Source: Dyadobacter sp. SG02 (GTDB lineage: Bacteria; Bacteroidota; Bacteroidia; Cytophagales; Spirosomataceae). From it: a stretch of DNA of 64,000 bases. Each line of letters starts with the position of its first letter. Position 1 is the stretch's first letter. The notes below the pieces were generated by a model. It did no database searches. It worked only from the letters and a program-made list of their open reading frames with translations, and was not told where the DNA came from. Of the stretch, positions 15,891 to 24,885 are shown in pieces. The position numbers and the translations under genes were made by a program. The stretch spans positions 480,055 through 544,054 of the forward strand of contig NZ_FNYL01000004.1 in the NCBI RefSeq assembly GCF_900109045.1, given 5' to 3'.

Positions 15891-18473
15891 CTACGCAGAA
15901 TTCCGCGCCGCATTGATAATCCCGAACATCGCCCGGATAATCAGCTGGTTATAAGTCTCCACATCAACCGGCAAACTCTTCGGATCGCCGGCGAGCATTT
16001 GCAATGCATATTGCTGAATGGTGATCAGCGGCAATACGATCCGCTCGCGGGTTTTGATGGAAACTTTGGTGACATTATTGCTATCGAGTAGTTCCTTCTG
16101 GCTCGATACTTCGAGCAGCAGCTCGCGTGTGAGCAGGAACTCTTCGTACATTTTGTCCCAGAACTCCCGGTACTCTTCTTCCTCGCGAAGGTATTTCGTG
16201 GCAGGGAAAAATGCCTTGGAAAGCGATTGCATCGAGTTTTCGATCAGCGTCCGGAAGAAAAGCGACTTCTGGTAAAGCTTTTTGATCTCCTCCACTTTGT
16301 TCTCGTCTGCCAAATGCCGGATAGCCGTTCCGAAACCGTAGAAGCCCGGCACATTCTGCTTCATCTGCGCCCACGAGCCTACGAACGGAATCGCGCGCAG
16401 GTCTTCGAATTTCAGGCCTTCGTCGTCATTACCACGTTTGGTCGGGCGGCTTCCGATGTTGGTTTGCCCGTAAAAACGCAGCGGCGTCTTTTTATCGAGG
16501 TATTTGACGAACATCGGATGGTTTTTCAGGTCCAGATAGGAATTATAGGCGATTTCAGCCATTTCCTCGATCAATTCCTTGTCGGCGTCGGTCAGTTCGT
16601 CTTCGCGATGACCTTTGAAAAGGTGGTTTTCAAGGCCGGCGGTAAATAGCCTTTCCAGGTTATACATGGCCGTCGTAACGGTACCATAGTTGGAACTGAT
16701 GGTCTGTCCCTGAACGGTCAGCTGGATTTCCTTATCCTCGATATCCTTGCCCAGCGATGAATAGAAGTTATGGTTATTGCCACCGCCACGTGCAGGAGGT
16801 CCTCCGCGTCCGTCGAAGAATGTGACTTTGATGCCGAATTCACGCGAAACCTTAGTCAATTCCTCCTTGGCGCGGTAAATGGACCAGTTGGCGCGCAAAT
16901 AGCCGCCATCTTTGGTACCATCCGAGAAGCCCACCATGATTGTCTGGTGATTCTCGCGGTTGGCCAAGTGGTTGCGATAGAATTCGTTTTCATACAGCGA
17001 ACGCATAATATCCGGTGCATTGGCCAGGTCGTCCACAGTTTCAAAAAGTGGTACGACGTCGAGCGCGAGCTTGCCTTCCTCGTCTGCAATCAGGTTTTTG
17101 GCCAGCGCAACCACTTGCATCACATTCAATGCGGAAGTGTTGTTACTGATCACGTACCGGTGCGCACCTTTTTCGCCATTTTTTTCCTGGATCGTTTTAA
17201 TGGCCCGAATCGAACCGAGGATGTCTTTCGTGAGTTCATCCTCATAATCCTCATCGCGAAGCGGGATATTCAGCGAAAGCAGCAAATCGATCTTTTTCGC
17301 CTCGTCCCAGCTTTGGTAATCGCTGTATTTCAGCAGCGGGATTTTCTTTTCCAGTCTTTTCAGAATATCCTCCCAGGCTTTGCCGTGCTTACGGCTGTCC
17401 TGACGGACGTCGAGGCTGGCGAAGAAGAAACCGAAGAGATTGAGTTTCAATATAAAATTATCCAGCAGCTCCACGAAAAGGCCCTGATGTTTGTTCACCA
17501 GCACTTCGCGTGCTTTGAGCAACTCGTCGATCAGCTCCTGCGCACTTTCATACCCTTCTTCGAACGGCCCGAAAATGGTGCTGTTCATCTTTTTCTCCGC
17601 CAGCGAAACCGCGTCGTCGACACCTTTGAATGTGAGGCGGCGCTTCAATTGGCGAATGTCGCGATAGTAGCCGCGTAAAAGTGTCTCGCGCAGGCGATCA
17701 GCTACTTTCAACGTAATTTCGGGGTTCACAAACGGGTTACCGTCGCGGTCACCGCCCGGCCAGAAGCCCAGGCGGAACACATTCGGGTAAGGCCAGTCGT
17801 GCACGCTCATTCCCAGGCCATTGATCAATTTTTCGAGAATGGACGGGATGGCGTCGTAATATACATTTTCAAGGAACCAGCACAGGCTCACCGCTTCATC
17901 GAACGGCGTAGGTTTTTCATGGTTAATGAAGGCCGTTTTCCCAAGTTGCAACAACAACTGGTTTACTTCTGTAAAATCGTTCGCCTTGATCGCATCTTCC
18001 AGATCGTTGATAATGCCCAGTACCTTGCCGGAATAGAACTGCGTCGGATGGGCCGTCAGTACGATGCGCACGCTGAAATCTTCCAGCTTGGCGAGTAGTT
18101 TCTTTTTGAGATCGTCATTTTCCAGGCGTTCGGTCAGGTAAGTTACCGAACCTTTACCGGTCAGGTCGTGCGTCTCGTCAAAAGCCGCATCCTCAACCGA
18201 GTCGAAGAGTACTACCTGGCGTTCGATGTATTGGATAAATGCAAAAAGCAAATCCGCACGTTCCTTGGGAGTAGCCGTTTCCAGGAGCTCTGAAAAAAAA
18301 TGCTCGATGATTTCTTTGGGAGATTTGCCTTCCTGAAAGCCAATCTCACTTTGCTGAGTCAGTATCGGAAGTAAGGAACCTGTTTGGAATATACCTCGGT
18401 AGGGTAAACTCAGAAACAGGCTATTAAAAATATTATACTTCGTTACAACTGCGTCCTGGAAACTATTATTCAT
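15891..18473 (-). CDS. ppc: Phosphoenolpyruvate carboxylase
   Basis: Anaplerotic enzyme that adds bicarbonate to phosphoenolpyruvate and yields oxaloacetate for the TCA cycle. The 860 residues fit the bacterial form. Key motifs are VLTAHPTQ with catalytic His142, the glycine-rich FDGRGGPPARGGG loop around residue 560, and GSRPTKR. The chain ends ARNSA rather than the RNTG typical of many PEPCs, a small deviation of the active-site-proximal C-terminus. ATG 18473 is well placed, with a -7-like box TATATTTG on the minus strand about 45 bp upstream. Confidence 0.96.
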   Translation of the reverse strand: MNNSFQDAVVTKYNIFNSLFLSLPYRGIFQTGSLLPILTQQSEIGFQEGKSPKEIIEHFFSELLETATPKERADLLFAFIQYIERQVVLFDSVEDAAFDETHDLTGKGSVTYLTERLENDDLKKKLLAKLEDFSVRIVLTAHPTQFYSGKVLGIINDLEDAIKANDFTEVNQLLLQLGKTAFINHEKPTPFDEAVSLCWFLENVYYDAIPSILEKLINGLGMSVHDWPYPNVFRLGFWPGGDRDGNPFVNPEITLKVADRLRETLLRGYYRDIRQLKRRLTFKGVDDAVSLAEKKMNSTIFGPFEEGYESAQELIDELLKAREVLVNKHQGLFVELLDNFILKLNLFGFFFASLDVRQDSRKHGKAWEDILKRLEKKIPLLKYSDYQSWDEAKKIDLLLSLNIPLRDEDYEDELTKDILGSIRAIKTIQEKNGEKGAHRYVISNNTSALNVMQVVALAKNLIADEEGKLALDVVPLFETVDDLANAPDIMRSLYENEFYRNHLANRENHQTIMVGFSDGTKDGGYLRANWSIYRAKEELTKVSREFGIKVTFFDGRGGPPARGGGNNHNFYSSLGKDIEDKEIQLTVQGQTISSNYGTVTTAMYNLERLFTAGLENHLFKGHREDELTDADKELIEEMAEIAYNSYLDLKNHPMFVKYLDKKTPLRFYGQTNIGSRPTKRGNDDEGLKFEDLRAIPFVGSWAQMKQNVPGFYGFGTAIRHLADENKVEEIKKLYQKSLFFRTLIENSMQSLSKAFFPATKYLREEEEYREFWDKMYEEFLLTRELLLEVSSQKELLDSNNVTKVSIKTRERIVLPLITIQQYALQMLAGDPKSLPVDVETYNQLIIRAMFGIINAARNSA

Positions 18474-18514
18474 AATGGAGTGACGAAATTATATTTTGAA
18501 ATTTGCACTGAAGG

Positions 18515-18522
18515 CAAATATA
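18515..18522 (-). promoter_or_regulatory. Predicted -7 box for ppc
   Basis: Minus-strand TATATTTG matches the Bacteroidota -7 consensus TAnnTTTG. No clear -33 TTTG is present at the expected distance. It lies 42 bp upstream of the ppc start. Confidence 0.4.
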
Positions 18523-18539
18523 ACCTTAAAAAATGGGTT

Positions 18540-19412
18540 TCAGGCTTTGGGGTGCGCTTGTTGATGTGATTTTTTAAGCTTTTCGATGGAGTTATGCGTG
18601 TAAATCTGGGTAGCGGCCAGGTTGGCGTGGCCCAGCAATTCCTTGATCGCATTCAGGTCCGCGCCTCGGTTGAGCAGGTGCGTCGCATACGTGTGCCTGA
18701 GCACGTGCGGACTCTTTTGCGCAAGCGTAGTGACGGCCGACAGGTATTGCTTTACCTTTCGCTGTACAAATACCGGGTAAATAGCTTTATTTGAATCAGT
18801 TAATAGCAAAATATCGGTATTTTCCTCCGGTGCACGCTGCTCTGTATATTTTTGAAGCAATTGTATCAATGAGGTTGAGACTGGCACGATCCGCTCCTTC
18901 GACCGCTTTCCGAAAACGCGAATGGTGCGTGCCGGCAGGTTCAGGTCTTTCAATTCCAGTTCGACCAGCTCCGAAAGCCGGATACCGCTGCCGTAAAGCA
19001 ACTCCATAATCACCCTGTCGCGTAGACCTTCGAAGTCATCGGTAAATGTGCCTTCTTCAAAAAGCATTTCCATGGATTTCTCTTCCACAAATGCCGGCAG
19101 CTTCTTGCGCGTTTTCAGGGCCGACAGGATTTTTGTCGGGTCGCTGTCGATGTGTTTTTTCTTCCTTAAATAACCATAGAATGTCCGGAGCGCGGCAATT
19201 TTCCGGTTAATCGACGACGGGTTGAGCCCTTCTTCCATCAAACTCACCACCCACGACCGGAGCATAGGCGCTTTGGCCGTTTCGGGCTCGGCGCATTCGT
19301 ATTGGAAAAGGAGGTATTTCTGAAACTGTTCGAGATCAGTCTGGTACGATTTGATCGTATGCGCACTGGAGCGCTTTTCGAATTGGAGGAATTCCAGAAA
19401 CGGCGTTATCAT
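18540..19412 (-). CDS. Tyrosine recombinase, XerC/XerD-like
   Basis: Site-specific recombinase with the usual two domains: an N-terminal SAM-like core-binding domain (about 1-90) and a catalytic domain (about 100-290). Catalytic residues are visible as Arg in YGSGIRLSEL, Lys in FGKRSKERIVPV, His-x2-Arg in HVLRHTYATH, His in LGHANLAATQ, and the Tyr nucleophile in IYTH. Xer enzymes resolve chromosome dimers at dif sites. No dif-like site was identified here. ATG 19412 gives 290 residues. There are no signs of an integrative element, so a housekeeping Xer role is most likely. Confidence 0.88.
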   Translation of the reverse strand: MITPFLEFLQFEKRSSAHTIKSYQTDLEQFQKYLLFQYECAEPETAKAPMLRSWVVSLMEEGLNPSSINRKIAALRTFYGYLRKKKHIDSDPTKILSALKTRKKLPAFVEEKSMEMLFEEGTFTDDFEGLRDRVIMELLYGSGIRLSELVELELKDLNLPARTIRVFGKRSKERIVPVSTSLIQLLQKYTEQRAPEENTDILLLTDSNKAIYPVFVQRKVKQYLSAVTTLAQKSPHVLRHTYATHLLNRGADLNAIKELLGHANLAATQIYTHNSIEKLKKSHQQAHPKA

Positions 19413-19425
19413 AGTCCGAACATAC

Positions 19426-19456
19426 AAAAAGGAGCCGTCTTATTCAAGACAGCTCC
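19426..19456 (-). terminator. Terminator for rpsU
   Basis: Stem GGAGCCGTCTT (19431-19441) with AAGACAGCTCC (19446-19456), one C-A mismatch, 4-nt loop. The minus strand continues into TTTTT at 19430-19426. It separates rpsU from the recombinase gene. Confidence 0.85.
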
Positions 19457-19518
19457 TCTCGTATGATATGGATACAATAATCCTATAGAAGTCTTTCAGA
19501 GAACCATTCCGTTAAGAA

Positions 19519-19713
19519 CTAGTCTTCCAAATGACCGTAAGTCTTCTCTTTGTAAACGGCACGCAAAACTTCGAAACGACGCTTAACAGATGGTTTTTCG
19601 AAAGCCGTACGCGCACGAAGCTGACGCATTGTACCTGTTCTTTCAAATTTCTTCTTGTAACGCTTAAGAGCGCGGTCGATCGATTCGTTGTCTTTGATGT
19701 TAATAATAAGCAT
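19519..19713 (-). CDS. rpsU: 30S ribosomal protein bS21
   Basis: Small basic ribosomal protein of 64 residues that sits near the 3' end of 16S rRNA, where the Shine-Dalgarno helix would form. The sequence is typical: ESIDRALKRYKKKFERTG followed by QLRARTAFEKPSVKRRFE. In Bacteroidota, bS21 together with bS6 and bS18 helps sequester the anti-Shine-Dalgarno, consistent with the weak ribosome-binding sites in this window. It forms its own unit, closed by a terminator before the Xer gene. Confidence 0.96.
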   Translation of the reverse strand: MLIINIKDNESIDRALKRYKKKFERTGTMRQLRARTAFEKPSVKRRFEVLRAVYKEKTYGHLED

Positions 19714-19760
19714 GCTTATAATTTCTAATGTTCTTTGAATTGGTTTCTGAAATCGGACTG

Positions 19761-19768
19761 CAAAGAAA
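19761..19768 (-). promoter_or_regulatory. Possible -7 box for rpsU
   Basis: Minus-strand TTTCTTTG (one mismatch to TAnnTTTG), with TTG about 20 bp further upstream. It lies about 48 bp before the rpsU start. Confidence 0.3.
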
Positions 19769-19814
19769 AACTATATCCGACAGAAAATCAAGAAATAAGT
19801 CGTTAAAATTCGTT

Positions 19815-19822
19815 TATTTTTG
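19815..19822 (+). promoter_or_regulatory. Possible -7 box for the Ppx/GppA gene
   Basis: TATTTTTG matches TAnnTTTG and lies 48 bp before the start codon at 19871. No clear -33 element. Confidence 0.4.
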
Positions 19823-19870
19823 TATCCATTGCATTGAAACGAAAGTCATTAACAGATTAAACAGCCCGAT

Positions 19871-20806
19871 ATGAGTTCCAGACTGGGAATAATTGATTTA
19901 GGCACCAACACATTTCACCTGCTGATCGCGGAGCCAAACGGCCCTCATTTCAAGACCGTTTTCCACGAAAGCAGGCCTGCCAGGATCGGTCTGGGCGGCA
20001 TCAATAAGCGCATTATCACACCCGAAGCGCAGGACCGCGCACTCGCCGTCCTCTCGTATTTCCGCGAAAAGCTCGATTCGTTTGAAGTAATGCCCGAAAA
20101 GACGTTCGCTTTCGGCACCAGCGCGGTGCGTAACGCAGAAAACCGGCACGCATTCTGCTCCGAAATTTTGGAAAAAACCAACATCGAAGTAACTGTCATC
20201 GACGGCAACCGCGAAGCGGAGTACATATATAAAGGCGTCCGCCACGGCGCCGACATTGGCGACGGCCCTTCGCTGATTATGGATATTGGCGGCGGGAGCG
20301 TGGAATTCATCATCGGCAACCGCTCGCAGATCTTCTGGAAACAGAGCTTCGAGATCGGCGGGCAGCGATTAATGGAGAAATTCATGCGGAACGATCCGCT
20401 TTCACAAGCCGATCGCCGTGGCCTCTACAATCATTTCGACGAAAACCTGATCCCGCTCGCGAATGCGGTGCATCAATATGCCCCTGAAAAGCTGGTAGGC
20501 TCGTCGGGAACGTTCGATACCCTCGTCGATATCGACTTCCATTACCGCACCGGAAACTGGCCGCCGGCTTCGGAAACCGATTTCAATATTACCCTGGAAG
20601 AATTTTACCGCGCATATGCCCTCATTCTCTCCGGCAACCACGATAACCGTATGGCGATCCCCGGTATGATCGAGTTGCGTGTGGACATGATCGTCGTGGC
20701 CGTTTGCCTGATCGACTATGTGCTCAAAACGCACGGCATCCGGCAAATCCAGGTTTCGAAATACGCCCTCAAAGAAGGCGTCCTGGCCGAATTGATGGCC
20801 AAATAA
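19871..20806 (+). CDS. Ppx/GppA family phosphatase (exopolyphosphatase-like)
   Basis: ASKHA-fold phosphatase that releases phosphate from polyphosphate ends or from pppGpp. The 311 residues carry the two nucleotide-binding signatures, GIIDLGTNTFHLLIAE at 6-21 and IMDIGGGSVEFIIG in the middle. They lack the extra C-terminal HD-like domain of the longer E. coli proteins, so this is the short form. Whether polyphosphate or pppGpp is the substrate cannot be told from sequence. Gene neighbours give no hint: rpsU is divergent and a secreted protease follows. Confidence 0.9.
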   Translation: MSSRLGIIDLGTNTFHLLIAEPNGPHFKTVFHESRPARIGLGGINKRIITPEAQDRALAVLSYFREKLDSFEVMPEKTFAFGTSAVRNAENRHAFCSEILEKTNIEVTVIDGNREAEYIYKGVRHGADIGDGPSLIMDIGGGSVEFIIGNRSQIFWKQSFEIGGQRLMEKFMRNDPLSQADRRGLYNHFDENLIPLANAVHQYAPEKLVGSSGTFDTLVDIDFHYRTGNWPPASETDFNITLEEFYRAYALILSGNHDNRMAIPGMIELRVDMIVVAVCLIDYVLKTHGIRQIQVSKYALKEGVLAELMAK

Positions 20807-20860
20807 TCCCTAACCTCTCATTTAAATACACCTTAATACTTTATCCAAAAACCAAACTCT

Positions 20861-23440
20861 ATGAGATTAATGCGTTACCTTCTCCTCGCGGCGCTGGCAT
20901 TCGTGTATATGCACGACGCGCACGCGCAACGAAAGAAAAAGAAAGACAAGCAGGAAGACGTCAAGATCGACAAGGCTGTCGATGCGGTGGCATCGGCCGT
21001 GAAAGACAAGCTGAAAGACGACAAAAAGAAAGGCCCGAAGGCGTTCAAAGACGTCATCGACAGTACCAATGCGATCAGCCAGAAAGGTATGATCTCCGTT
21101 CACAAGGTGGACGACAAATGGTATTTCGAAATCGCCGATTCACTCCTGAACCGCGATATTATGGCGGTAACACGCTATTCCAAAACTGCGGCAGGCGGTG
21201 GGATCTTCGGCGGCGAGGAAGTGAACCGCCAGATGATCCGCTGGGAAAGAGGCATGGATAACAACCTCCTGCTCCGGTCGGTGACGATGGTCGTAACCAG
21301 TCCCGACAGTACCAAACCCATTTTCCAGGCTGTCAAAAACTCCAATTCCGACCCAATTATTGGTGTTTTCGATATTAAGGCGGTGAAAAAAGAACCTGCA
21401 AAAACTTCGGTGATCGACGTTACCGAGTTCTTCAATGCCGATAACCAGGTGTTTTCATTGAGTTCTGTAAGCAAACAGTTGTTGAAACTTGCCGCATTCA
21501 AGAAAGAGGCTTCATTCATTTCCAAAATCAGTACTTACCCGATCAATACCGAAATCCGGACGATCAAGACATTCAATGTGACGCCTCAATTGCTGACACC
21601 CATGCCGGTGCCATCGGTCGGCCAGTATCTGCCTTCCGGTCTGGATGCGGGAGTAGTGACATTTGAAATGAACTCCTCACTGATCCTGCTGCCAAAAACG
21701 CCGATGAAAAAACGCATTTTCGACAGCCGGGTGGGTTATTTCGCCAATCAGTATGCCACTTTCGGGGAAGAATCGCAGCGTTCCGATACCGAAGTCTTCG
21801 CCGTCAGATGGCGCCTCGAACCGAAGAACGCCGAAGACGCCCGTAAACAGCAAAACGGCGAGCTGATCGAGCCTAAAAAGCCGATCATTTATTACATCGA
21901 CCCGGCAACGCCGGAAAAGTGGCGCAAATACCTCAAAGCCGGCGTCGACGACTGGCAGGTTGCATTTGAAAAAGCAGGCTGGAAAAACGCCATCCGGGGT
22001 GAATACTGGCCGGATGGCGACACAACCATGAGTCTGGAAGATGCGCGCTACTCGGTGATCCGCTATTTCGCCGCCGACATTCAGAATGCTTACGGTCCTA
22101 ACGTACACGACCCGCGCAGTGGCGAAATCCTTGAAAGCCACATCGGTTGGTACCATAACGTGATGCGCCTGCTCCGCAACTGGTACATTATTCAAGCCGC
22201 GGCGGTGGACCCGAAAGCACGTACCAAGAAGTTTGACGATGAATTGATGGGCCAACTCGTTCGCTTTGTGTCTTCCCACGAGATCGGTCATACGCTCGGC
22301 CTGCGCCACAACATGGGCGCCAGCTCGGCCACGCCGGTGGAAAAGCTGCGCGATAAGGTATGGGTTGCGGAACACGGACATACTTCGTCTATTATGGATT
22401 ATGCGCGTTTCAATTACGTGGCACAGCCCGAGGACGGCATTACCGACCTCTTCCCGCGCATTGGTGATTACGACAAATGGGCCATTCAATGGGGTTACAG
22501 CAATTTCCCGGACGCGAAAGATGCCCAATCGGAAAAATTAACCCTCAATACCCTCACCAAAGAGGCTTACAAAGACAACCGCCTGCATTTCGGTACGGAA
22601 ATCAGTCCTTACGACCCGCGGTACCAGACCGAAGATTTGAGCGATAATGCCATGAAAGCTTCGGAATACGGCATCAAAAACCTGAAACGCATTCTCCCCA
22701 ACCTGATCGAATGGAGCAAGGAAGACGGCGAGAGCTACAAGGAACTGGATGAAATTTACGGCAATGTGGTAACGCAATACCGCCGCTACCTGGGCCATGT
22801 GATCAAAAACGTGGGCGGCATTTACGACACGCCTACTACCTATGACATGGAAGGGCCGACTTTCACAACGGTTCCGAAAGCGACCCAGAAAGAAGCCGTC
22901 GACTTTTTGAATGCGCAGCTTTTCAAAACCCCGACCTGGCTTTTGGACCAGAATATCCTCAGCAAAGTGAAACCCGAAACCGGCATGGAGGCCGTGAAAG
23001 CATTGCAGGATTTTGCATTGACGTCCCTTTTCGCCGGCGACCGTGCTGTACGGCTCATGGAAACCGGTATTTCAGTGAAAAACTACACGCTTGACGATCT
23101 TTTCACGGATCTCGAAGCAGGAATCTGGTCGGAGGCGAAAGCAGGCAAGCCGATAGACTTGTACCGCAGGAATTTGCAAAAAGTTTATGCTGAAAAACTG
23201 ATTTCACTACTGAAACCCGGCCGGGCAAATGTCCAGTCGATCCCGGTGGGCATTACCTATGGCTTCTCAACCCGCTCGGTGGAACTGGAAAAGACCGATT
23301 TACCGTCGATCGCCCGCGCGCATTTGGAAAGCCTGAAAACAACAGTGAATGCCGCCATTGCGAAAAGCACCGATAAAAACACGCGGTACCATTTGCAGGA
23401 TGTCTCGCAGAGAATCAAGCAGGCACTTGATCCGAAATGA
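20861..23440 (+). CDS. Large exported zinc-dependent metalloprotease (DUF5117/DUF5118 type)
   Basis: Exported metzincin-like protease of 859 residues. A signal peptide occupies residues 1-23 (ending AHAQ), followed by a lysine-rich stretch. The catalytic zinc motif is HEIGHTLGLRH with His473, Glu474, His477 and His483, and a Met-turn appears downstream as SIMDYARF, so the HExxHxxGxxH fold is complete. The long N-terminal region before the catalytic domain matches the DUF5117/DUF5118 arrangement seen in Bacteroidota and related phyla. Substrate is unknown. It follows the Ppx gene by 54 nt, with no terminator between them. Confidence 0.9.
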   Translation: MRLMRYLLLAALAFVYMHDAHAQRKKKKDKQEDVKIDKAVDAVASAVKDKLKDDKKKGPKAFKDVIDSTNAISQKGMISVHKVDDKWYFEIADSLLNRDIMAVTRYSKTAAGGGIFGGEEVNRQMIRWERGMDNNLLLRSVTMVVTSPDSTKPIFQAVKNSNSDPIIGVFDIKAVKKEPAKTSVIDVTEFFNADNQVFSLSSVSKQLLKLAAFKKEASFISKISTYPINTEIRTIKTFNVTPQLLTPMPVPSVGQYLPSGLDAGVVTFEMNSSLILLPKTPMKKRIFDSRVGYFANQYATFGEESQRSDTEVFAVRWRLEPKNAEDARKQQNGELIEPKKPIIYYIDPATPEKWRKYLKAGVDDWQVAFEKAGWKNAIRGEYWPDGDTTMSLEDARYSVIRYFAADIQNAYGPNVHDPRSGEILESHIGWYHNVMRLLRNWYIIQAAAVDPKARTKKFDDELMGQLVRFVSSHEIGHTLGLRHNMGASSATPVEKLRDKVWVAEHGHTSSIMDYARFNYVAQPEDGITDLFPRIGDYDKWAIQWGYSNFPDAKDAQSEKLTLNTLTKEAYKDNRLHFGTEISPYDPRYQTEDLSDNAMKASEYGIKNLKRILPNLIEWSKEDGESYKELDEIYGNVVTQYRRYLGHVIKNVGGIYDTPTTYDMEGPTFTTVPKATQKEAVDFLNAQLFKTPTWLLDQNILSKVKPETGMEAVKALQDFALTSLFAGDRAVRLMETGISVKNYTLDDLFTDLEAGIWSEAKAGKPIDLYRRNLQKVYAEKLISLLKPGRANVQSIPVGITYGFSTRSVELEKTDLPSIARAHLESLKTTVNAAIAKSTDKNTRYHLQDVSQRIKQALDPK

Positions 23441-23449
23441 TGTATATTG

Positions 23450-23480
23450 AATCAGGCAAGTCGTGATGGCTTGCCTGATT
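23450..23480 (+). terminator. Terminator after the zinc protease
   Basis: Perfect 11-bp stem AATCAGGCAAG (23450-23460) with CTTGCCTGATT (23470-23480), followed by TGCTTTT. Confidence 0.7.
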
Positions 23481-23499
23481 TGCTTTTAACCTTTGAAGA

Positions 23500-24174
23500 A
23501 TGTCAGAACTTACCGAACTGCTTCGTCGCCACCCGGCATTCTGCGCGATCGTGCAGAATGGCAAACCTTACCGCAAGCTGGATTTTACCGCTGGAAATAG
23601 TGATTTGCTGACGCGCGATCTTTCCGAAACCGACGTTTTCGGTGAATACGTTTTCGGTGAAATGCTTTCTGAAAACACGTTCAACGGCATTGGCGGCTAC
23701 GGCGAAGACCGGGTCATTTACCGGCACCGGAAACATTTCACCGCTGATATTGCAAAGCCCCGGAGCATTCACCTCGGCGTCGATATCTGGGCGGAAGCCG
23801 GTACGCAGATTCATGCTCCGTTAGAGGCCACCGTGCACAGTTTCGCATTCAATGACCATTATGGAGATTATGGGCCCACCATTATCCTCTCTCACGAGAT
23901 AAGCGGAATCACTTTCTTCACACTTTACGGACATCTGTCGCTAAGCTCCCTGGAAGGTTTGCAAGTAGGCAAAACGATCTCGGCTAACGAGCCTTTCGCT
24001 TCGATTGGCCCTTACCCCGAAAACGGCGACTGGCCTCCGCATTTGCATTTTCAGATTATCCGGGAAATAGGAAACTATAAAGGAGATTTTCCAGGCGTTT
24101 ACAATGCTGCGGACAGCGATTATTATTTGGACTTATGCCCCGATCCGCAGCTGATTTTGAGAATAAATGCCTGA
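23500..24174 (+). CDS. M23 family peptidase-like protein without signal peptide
   Basis: LytM/M23-fold metallopeptidase of 224 residues. Zinc ligands fit the family: HLGVDIW (His and Asp of HxxxD) and HLHFQI (HxH), separated by the beta-rich core containing TLYGHLS. M23 enzymes usually cut peptidoglycan cross-bridges outside the membrane, yet this protein starts MSELTELLRRHPAF and has no signal peptide or membrane helix. It may be cytoplasmic or exported by another route. It lies between a terminator and the toxin-antitoxin operator, and its own 3' end runs right up to that operator. Confidence 0.82.
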   Translation: MSELTELLRRHPAFCAIVQNGKPYRKLDFTAGNSDLLTRDLSETDVFGEYVFGEMLSENTFNGIGGYGEDRVIYRHRKHFTADIAKPRSIHLGVDIWAEAGTQIHAPLEATVHSFAFNDHYGDYGPTIILSHEISGITFFTLYGHLSLSSLEGLQVGKTISANEPFASIGPYPENGDWPPHLHFQIIREIGNYKGDFPGVYNAADSDYYLDLCPDPQLILRINA

Positions 24175-24177
24175 AAA

Positions 24178-24211
24178 ATATGCGCATATTCAAAATTTAT
24201 GCGCATATTCA
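24178..24211 (+). promoter_or_regulatory. Tandem palindromic operator of the toxin-antitoxin pair
   Basis: The 14-mer TATGCGCATATTCA occurs twice, at 24179-24192 and 24198-24211, in direct orientation 19 bp apart. Each copy contains a palindrome: ATATGCGCATAT in the first (perfect, 12 bp) and TATGCGCATA in the second. It ends 5 bp before the antitoxin start codon, which is where type II antitoxins bind to repress their own operon. Confidence 0.7.
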
Positions 24212-24215
24212 TCGT

Positions 24216-24464
24216 ATGAAAACTCGCTTAAATATAACGATTGACGACACGGTCCTGACCTATATCAAGAGTTACGCGGCAGCGCGGCAGATCAGTATAT
24301 CTCAAATTATTGAAGGACATTTTAGGAACATTGTCACGTCGGAAGGGCAAAAGGAAAATATTCTGGAAGTGATGGATCGCATGGAAACGCCTTCCGGCAT
24401 TGGCAGCGACGATGACTTCAAGAAAGGATATTACGAAGCCCGTAACGAGAAATATGGCCGCTAA
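24216..24464 (+). CDS. DUF6364-type antitoxin
   Basis: Small DNA-binding antitoxin of 82 residues, starting at ATG 24216. The frame is open 27 codons further, but that would read through the operator, so the internal ATG is preferred. The N-terminus MKTRLNITIDDTVLTYIKSY is a ribbon-helix-helix strand and helix, as in DUF6364 proteins, followed by ISISQIIEGHF and an acidic C-terminal tail likely to contact the toxin. It overlaps the toxin gene by 11 nt, so the two are translationally coupled. Confidence 0.8.
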   Translation: MKTRLNITIDDTVLTYIKSYAAARQISISQIIEGHFRNIVTSEGQKENILEVMDRMETPSGIGSDDDFKKGYYEARNEKYGR

Positions 24465-24873
24465 GGTTCTTCTGGACGCTAACATCGTACTAGACTTTCT
24501 TTTGAAGAGAAAGGATTATGAAGACGTCCGAAAAGTCATGATTTTGGTAGTGGAAAAGAAAATTACAGCTTTCATTTCTGCCTCCATCCTGCATATAGTA
24601 AGCTACTGGCTAACAAAATCCTACGGAAGCGCAAAATCCAAAGATTTGCTCTTGCTATTTCTCTCCGATGTCAAGATTATAGACGCAAACCATGAGATTG
24701 TAAATGTTGCGCTCAACTCTCAAATAGACGACATTGAAGATGCGCTGCAATATTATACCGCGATTCATTATAGAATGGATTTTTTCATCAGCAGGGACAG
24801 GAAGTTTCAGGAGCAGGCACTAACCGTTTTACCGGTGCGTAATGTCTCCGAATTCCTGAAACTTTTTAGCTGA
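24454..24873 (+). CDS. PIN domain toxin (VapC-like RNase)
   Basis: PIN-fold ribonuclease of 139 residues, typical of type II toxin-antitoxin systems that cleave tRNA or rRNA. ATG 24454 starts the conserved strand VLLDANIVLDFLL, which supplies the first acidic residues (two Asp). Further acidic positions are in DDIEDALQYY and in FISRDRKF. This gives the four-acid PIN metal site. It follows the antitoxin with an 11-nt overlap. The 3' end is only 12 bp from the convergent MFS gene. Confidence 0.85.
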   Translation: MAAKVLLDANIVLDFLLKRKDYEDVRKVMILVVEKKITAFISASILHIVSYWLTKSYGSAKSKDLLLLFLSDVKIIDANHEIVNVALNSQIDDIEDALQYYTAIHYRMDFFISRDRKFQEQALTVLPVRNVSEFLKLFS

Positions 24874-24885
24874 CGCCGGAACTTC

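Noticed and set aside
16770..17678. 302-residue reading frame on the plus strand
   Set aside because: Lies wholly opposite ppc, which has clear catalytic motifs; composition is that of an antisense shadow.
18540..19412. Integrase of a mobile element
   Set aside because: No attachment repeats, phage or conjugation genes flank it; a chromosomal Xer role is more likely.
20704..21261. 185-residue plus-strand reading frame
   Set aside because: Overlaps the 3' end of the Ppx gene and the start of the zinc protease in another frame; basic low-complexity sequence.
21677..22528. 283-residue reading frame on the minus strand
   Set aside because: Antisense to the zinc protease gene with its HExxHxxGxxH motif; no domain recognised.
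24135..24215. Longer antitoxin with upstream start
   Set aside because: It would be read through the palindromic operator and the end of the M23 gene.
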